A DNA stretch of 6,483 nt, from positions 1 through 6,483 of the forward strand of contig JAIXZB010000074.1 in the NCBI GenBank assembly GCA_027489915.1, given 5' to 3'. Positions 5,559 to 6,483 of the stretch are shown here, piece after piece. The notes below the pieces were generated by a model that made no database searches, was not told the DNA's origin, and saw only the letters and a program-made list of their open reading frames with translations. Numbering within the stretch: position 1 is the first letter of the stretch; each line of letters opens with the position of its first letter. The stretch comes from Rickettsiales bacterium. Lineage in GTDB: Bacteria > Pseudomonadota > Alphaproteobacteria > Rickettsiales > UBA3002. The position numbers and the translations under genes are program-made.

Positions 5559-6483
5559 CCCTGAACCTCACCACACTCCCTAACGGATTACGCATCGCCA
5601 GTGAAGCGGTTGTGGGCGCACAAACGGTCGCGTTTGCCATTTCAGTCGGTGTGGGTGCGCGTTACGAAACACCAGAACAACATGGCATTTCGCATTTGCT
5701 CGAGCATATGGCATTTAAAGGCACCCCCACCCACAACGCGCGTGAACTGGCCGAAGCGTTCGATCTCATGGGCGGAAATGTCAATGCTTACACGGGATCT
5801 GAAACCACCGTCTATTATTGCAAAGTGCTTAAAGAATACGGCGAAGATGCGTTGCGATTACTCTGCAGCATTGTGCGCCATTCCACCATCGATGAAACCG
5901 AGCTTGAGCGCGAGCGCGGCGTCATTTTGCAAGAGCTCGCCATGCATAATGATACGCCCGATGATCTGGTGTTCGATATGTTTCAGGAATCGGCATTTTC
6001 CCATCAAGCATTAGGCCGCAGCATCCTTGGCACCGTGGAGAGCATTGCGCGCCACCCGCGCAGTGCGATAGTACAATTCATTACGCAGCATTACGTGCCT
6101 AAGCGCATGGTGTTATCAGCAGCAGGTGCGGTGAATCACGCGCAGCTTTGCACTGTCGCGGAAGCCTATTTTGGCGATATGACAGACACCATGCTCACCC
6201 CCTACGAGCCAGCGCATTACGTGGGTGGCAGCCACATTGTGCATAAAAAACTCGAACAGGTACAACTGGTGCTGGGCTACCACGCCATTCCCTCTACCCA
6301 CGAGGATTATTATGCACTGCAAGTGTTCGCTACCTTGCTTGGCGGCGGTATGTCCTCGCGCTTATTTCAAGAAATCCGCGAAAAGCGCGGGCTGGTCTAT
6401 AGTGTGTCGGCCTTTGCAAGCTGCTATTTGGATACAGGGATCCTCGGCATTTACGCCGCCACTGGCCCAGAGCATATGAAAGA
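5555..6483 (+). CDS. M16 family zinc peptidase, mitochondrial processing peptidase-like (partial at 3' end)
   Basis: The visible 309 residues belong to an M16B protease related to the beta subunit of mitochondrial processing peptidase; full members are about 420 residues, so roughly a quarter lies beyond the window. The inverted zinc motif HLLEH (47-51) supplies H47, H51 and catalytic E50, and the distal ligand is E127 in ERERGVILQEL, 76 residues after H51 as in the family. FKGT follows the motif, and GGNVNAYTGSETTVYY (73-88) is the usual substrate-strand region. The second domain carries the glycine-rich GGGMSSRLFQEIREKRGLVYSV (263-284), including the conserved R and Y. No signal peptide is seen, suggesting a cytoplasmic enzyme. 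ATG at 5555 overlaps the thrC stop by four bases, with a G-rich stretch just upstream. Placement right after thrC is, from memory, common in alphaproteobacteria. Physiological substrates are not known. Confidence 0.94.
   Translation, partial: MTLNLTTLPNGLRIASEAVVGAQTVAFAISVGVGARYETPEQHGISHLLEHMAFKGTPTHNARELAEAFDLMGGNVNAYTGSETTVYYCKVLKEYGEDALRLLCSIVRHSTIDETELERERGVILQELAMHNDTPDDLVFDMFQESAFSHQALGRSILGTVESIARHPRSAIVQFITQHYVPKRMVLSAAGAVNHAQLCTVAEAYFGDMTDTMLTPYEPAHYVGGSHIVHKKLEQVQLVLGYHAIPSTHEDYYALQVFATLLGGGMSSRLFQEIREKRGLVYSVSAFASCYLDTGILGIYAATGPEHMK

Overview
The window reads as ordinary chromosomal DNA of an alphaproteobacterium. All recognisable genes are on the + strand and packed tightly. 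The gene order (cytochrome c oxidase assembly factor Cox11, oxidase subunit III, DUF983, SURF1, then threonine synthase and an M16 processing-peptidase-like protease) is, from memory, a typical alphaproteobacterial arrangement. The proteins also resemble alphaproteobacterial and mitochondrial homologues. I cannot name a genus. Base composition is moderate, with GC a little over half by eye, and looks uniform; I see no insertion sequence, phage, CRISPR or RNA gene.

Layout. Positions 1-43 may hold the last codons of an upstream gene that overlaps ctaG by ATGA. ctaG (40-582) and ctaE (670-1497) follow, separated by 87 bases. After a 68-base gap comes a tightly coupled group: a DUF983 zinc-ribbon membrane protein (1566-1928), SURF1 (1921-2646, 8-base overlap) and an M32 metallocarboxypeptidase (2643-4130, GTG start, 4-base overlap). 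After 39 bases come threonine synthase thrC (4170-5558) and an M16 peptidase (from 5555, ATGA overlap, running off the right edge). No stretch over 300 bases lacks a gene.

How the genes work together. CtaG inserts copper B into subunit I of the aa3-type oxidase, SURF1 helps heme a insertion, and CtaE is the third core subunit, so the left half serves oxidase biogenesis. The DUF983 protein travels with these genes but its role is not established. The carboxypeptidase, threonine synthase and M16 protease have no direct biochemical link to the oxidase and are probably neighbours by conserved or acquired synteny.

The strongest oddity is an uninterrupted run of 21 A inside ctaE, encoding seven AAA lysines in the cytoplasmic loop between helices 4 and 5. 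It preserves both the frame and the expected loop length. It is either a remarkable slippage-prone tract or a sequence artefact. A second point is that the DUF983 gene and thrC both carry a TATAAC hexamer 6-7 bases before the ATG with a plausible -35 box 17 bases further up, which suggests leaderless or nearly leaderless transcripts. I found no convincing undescribed multi-gene system.
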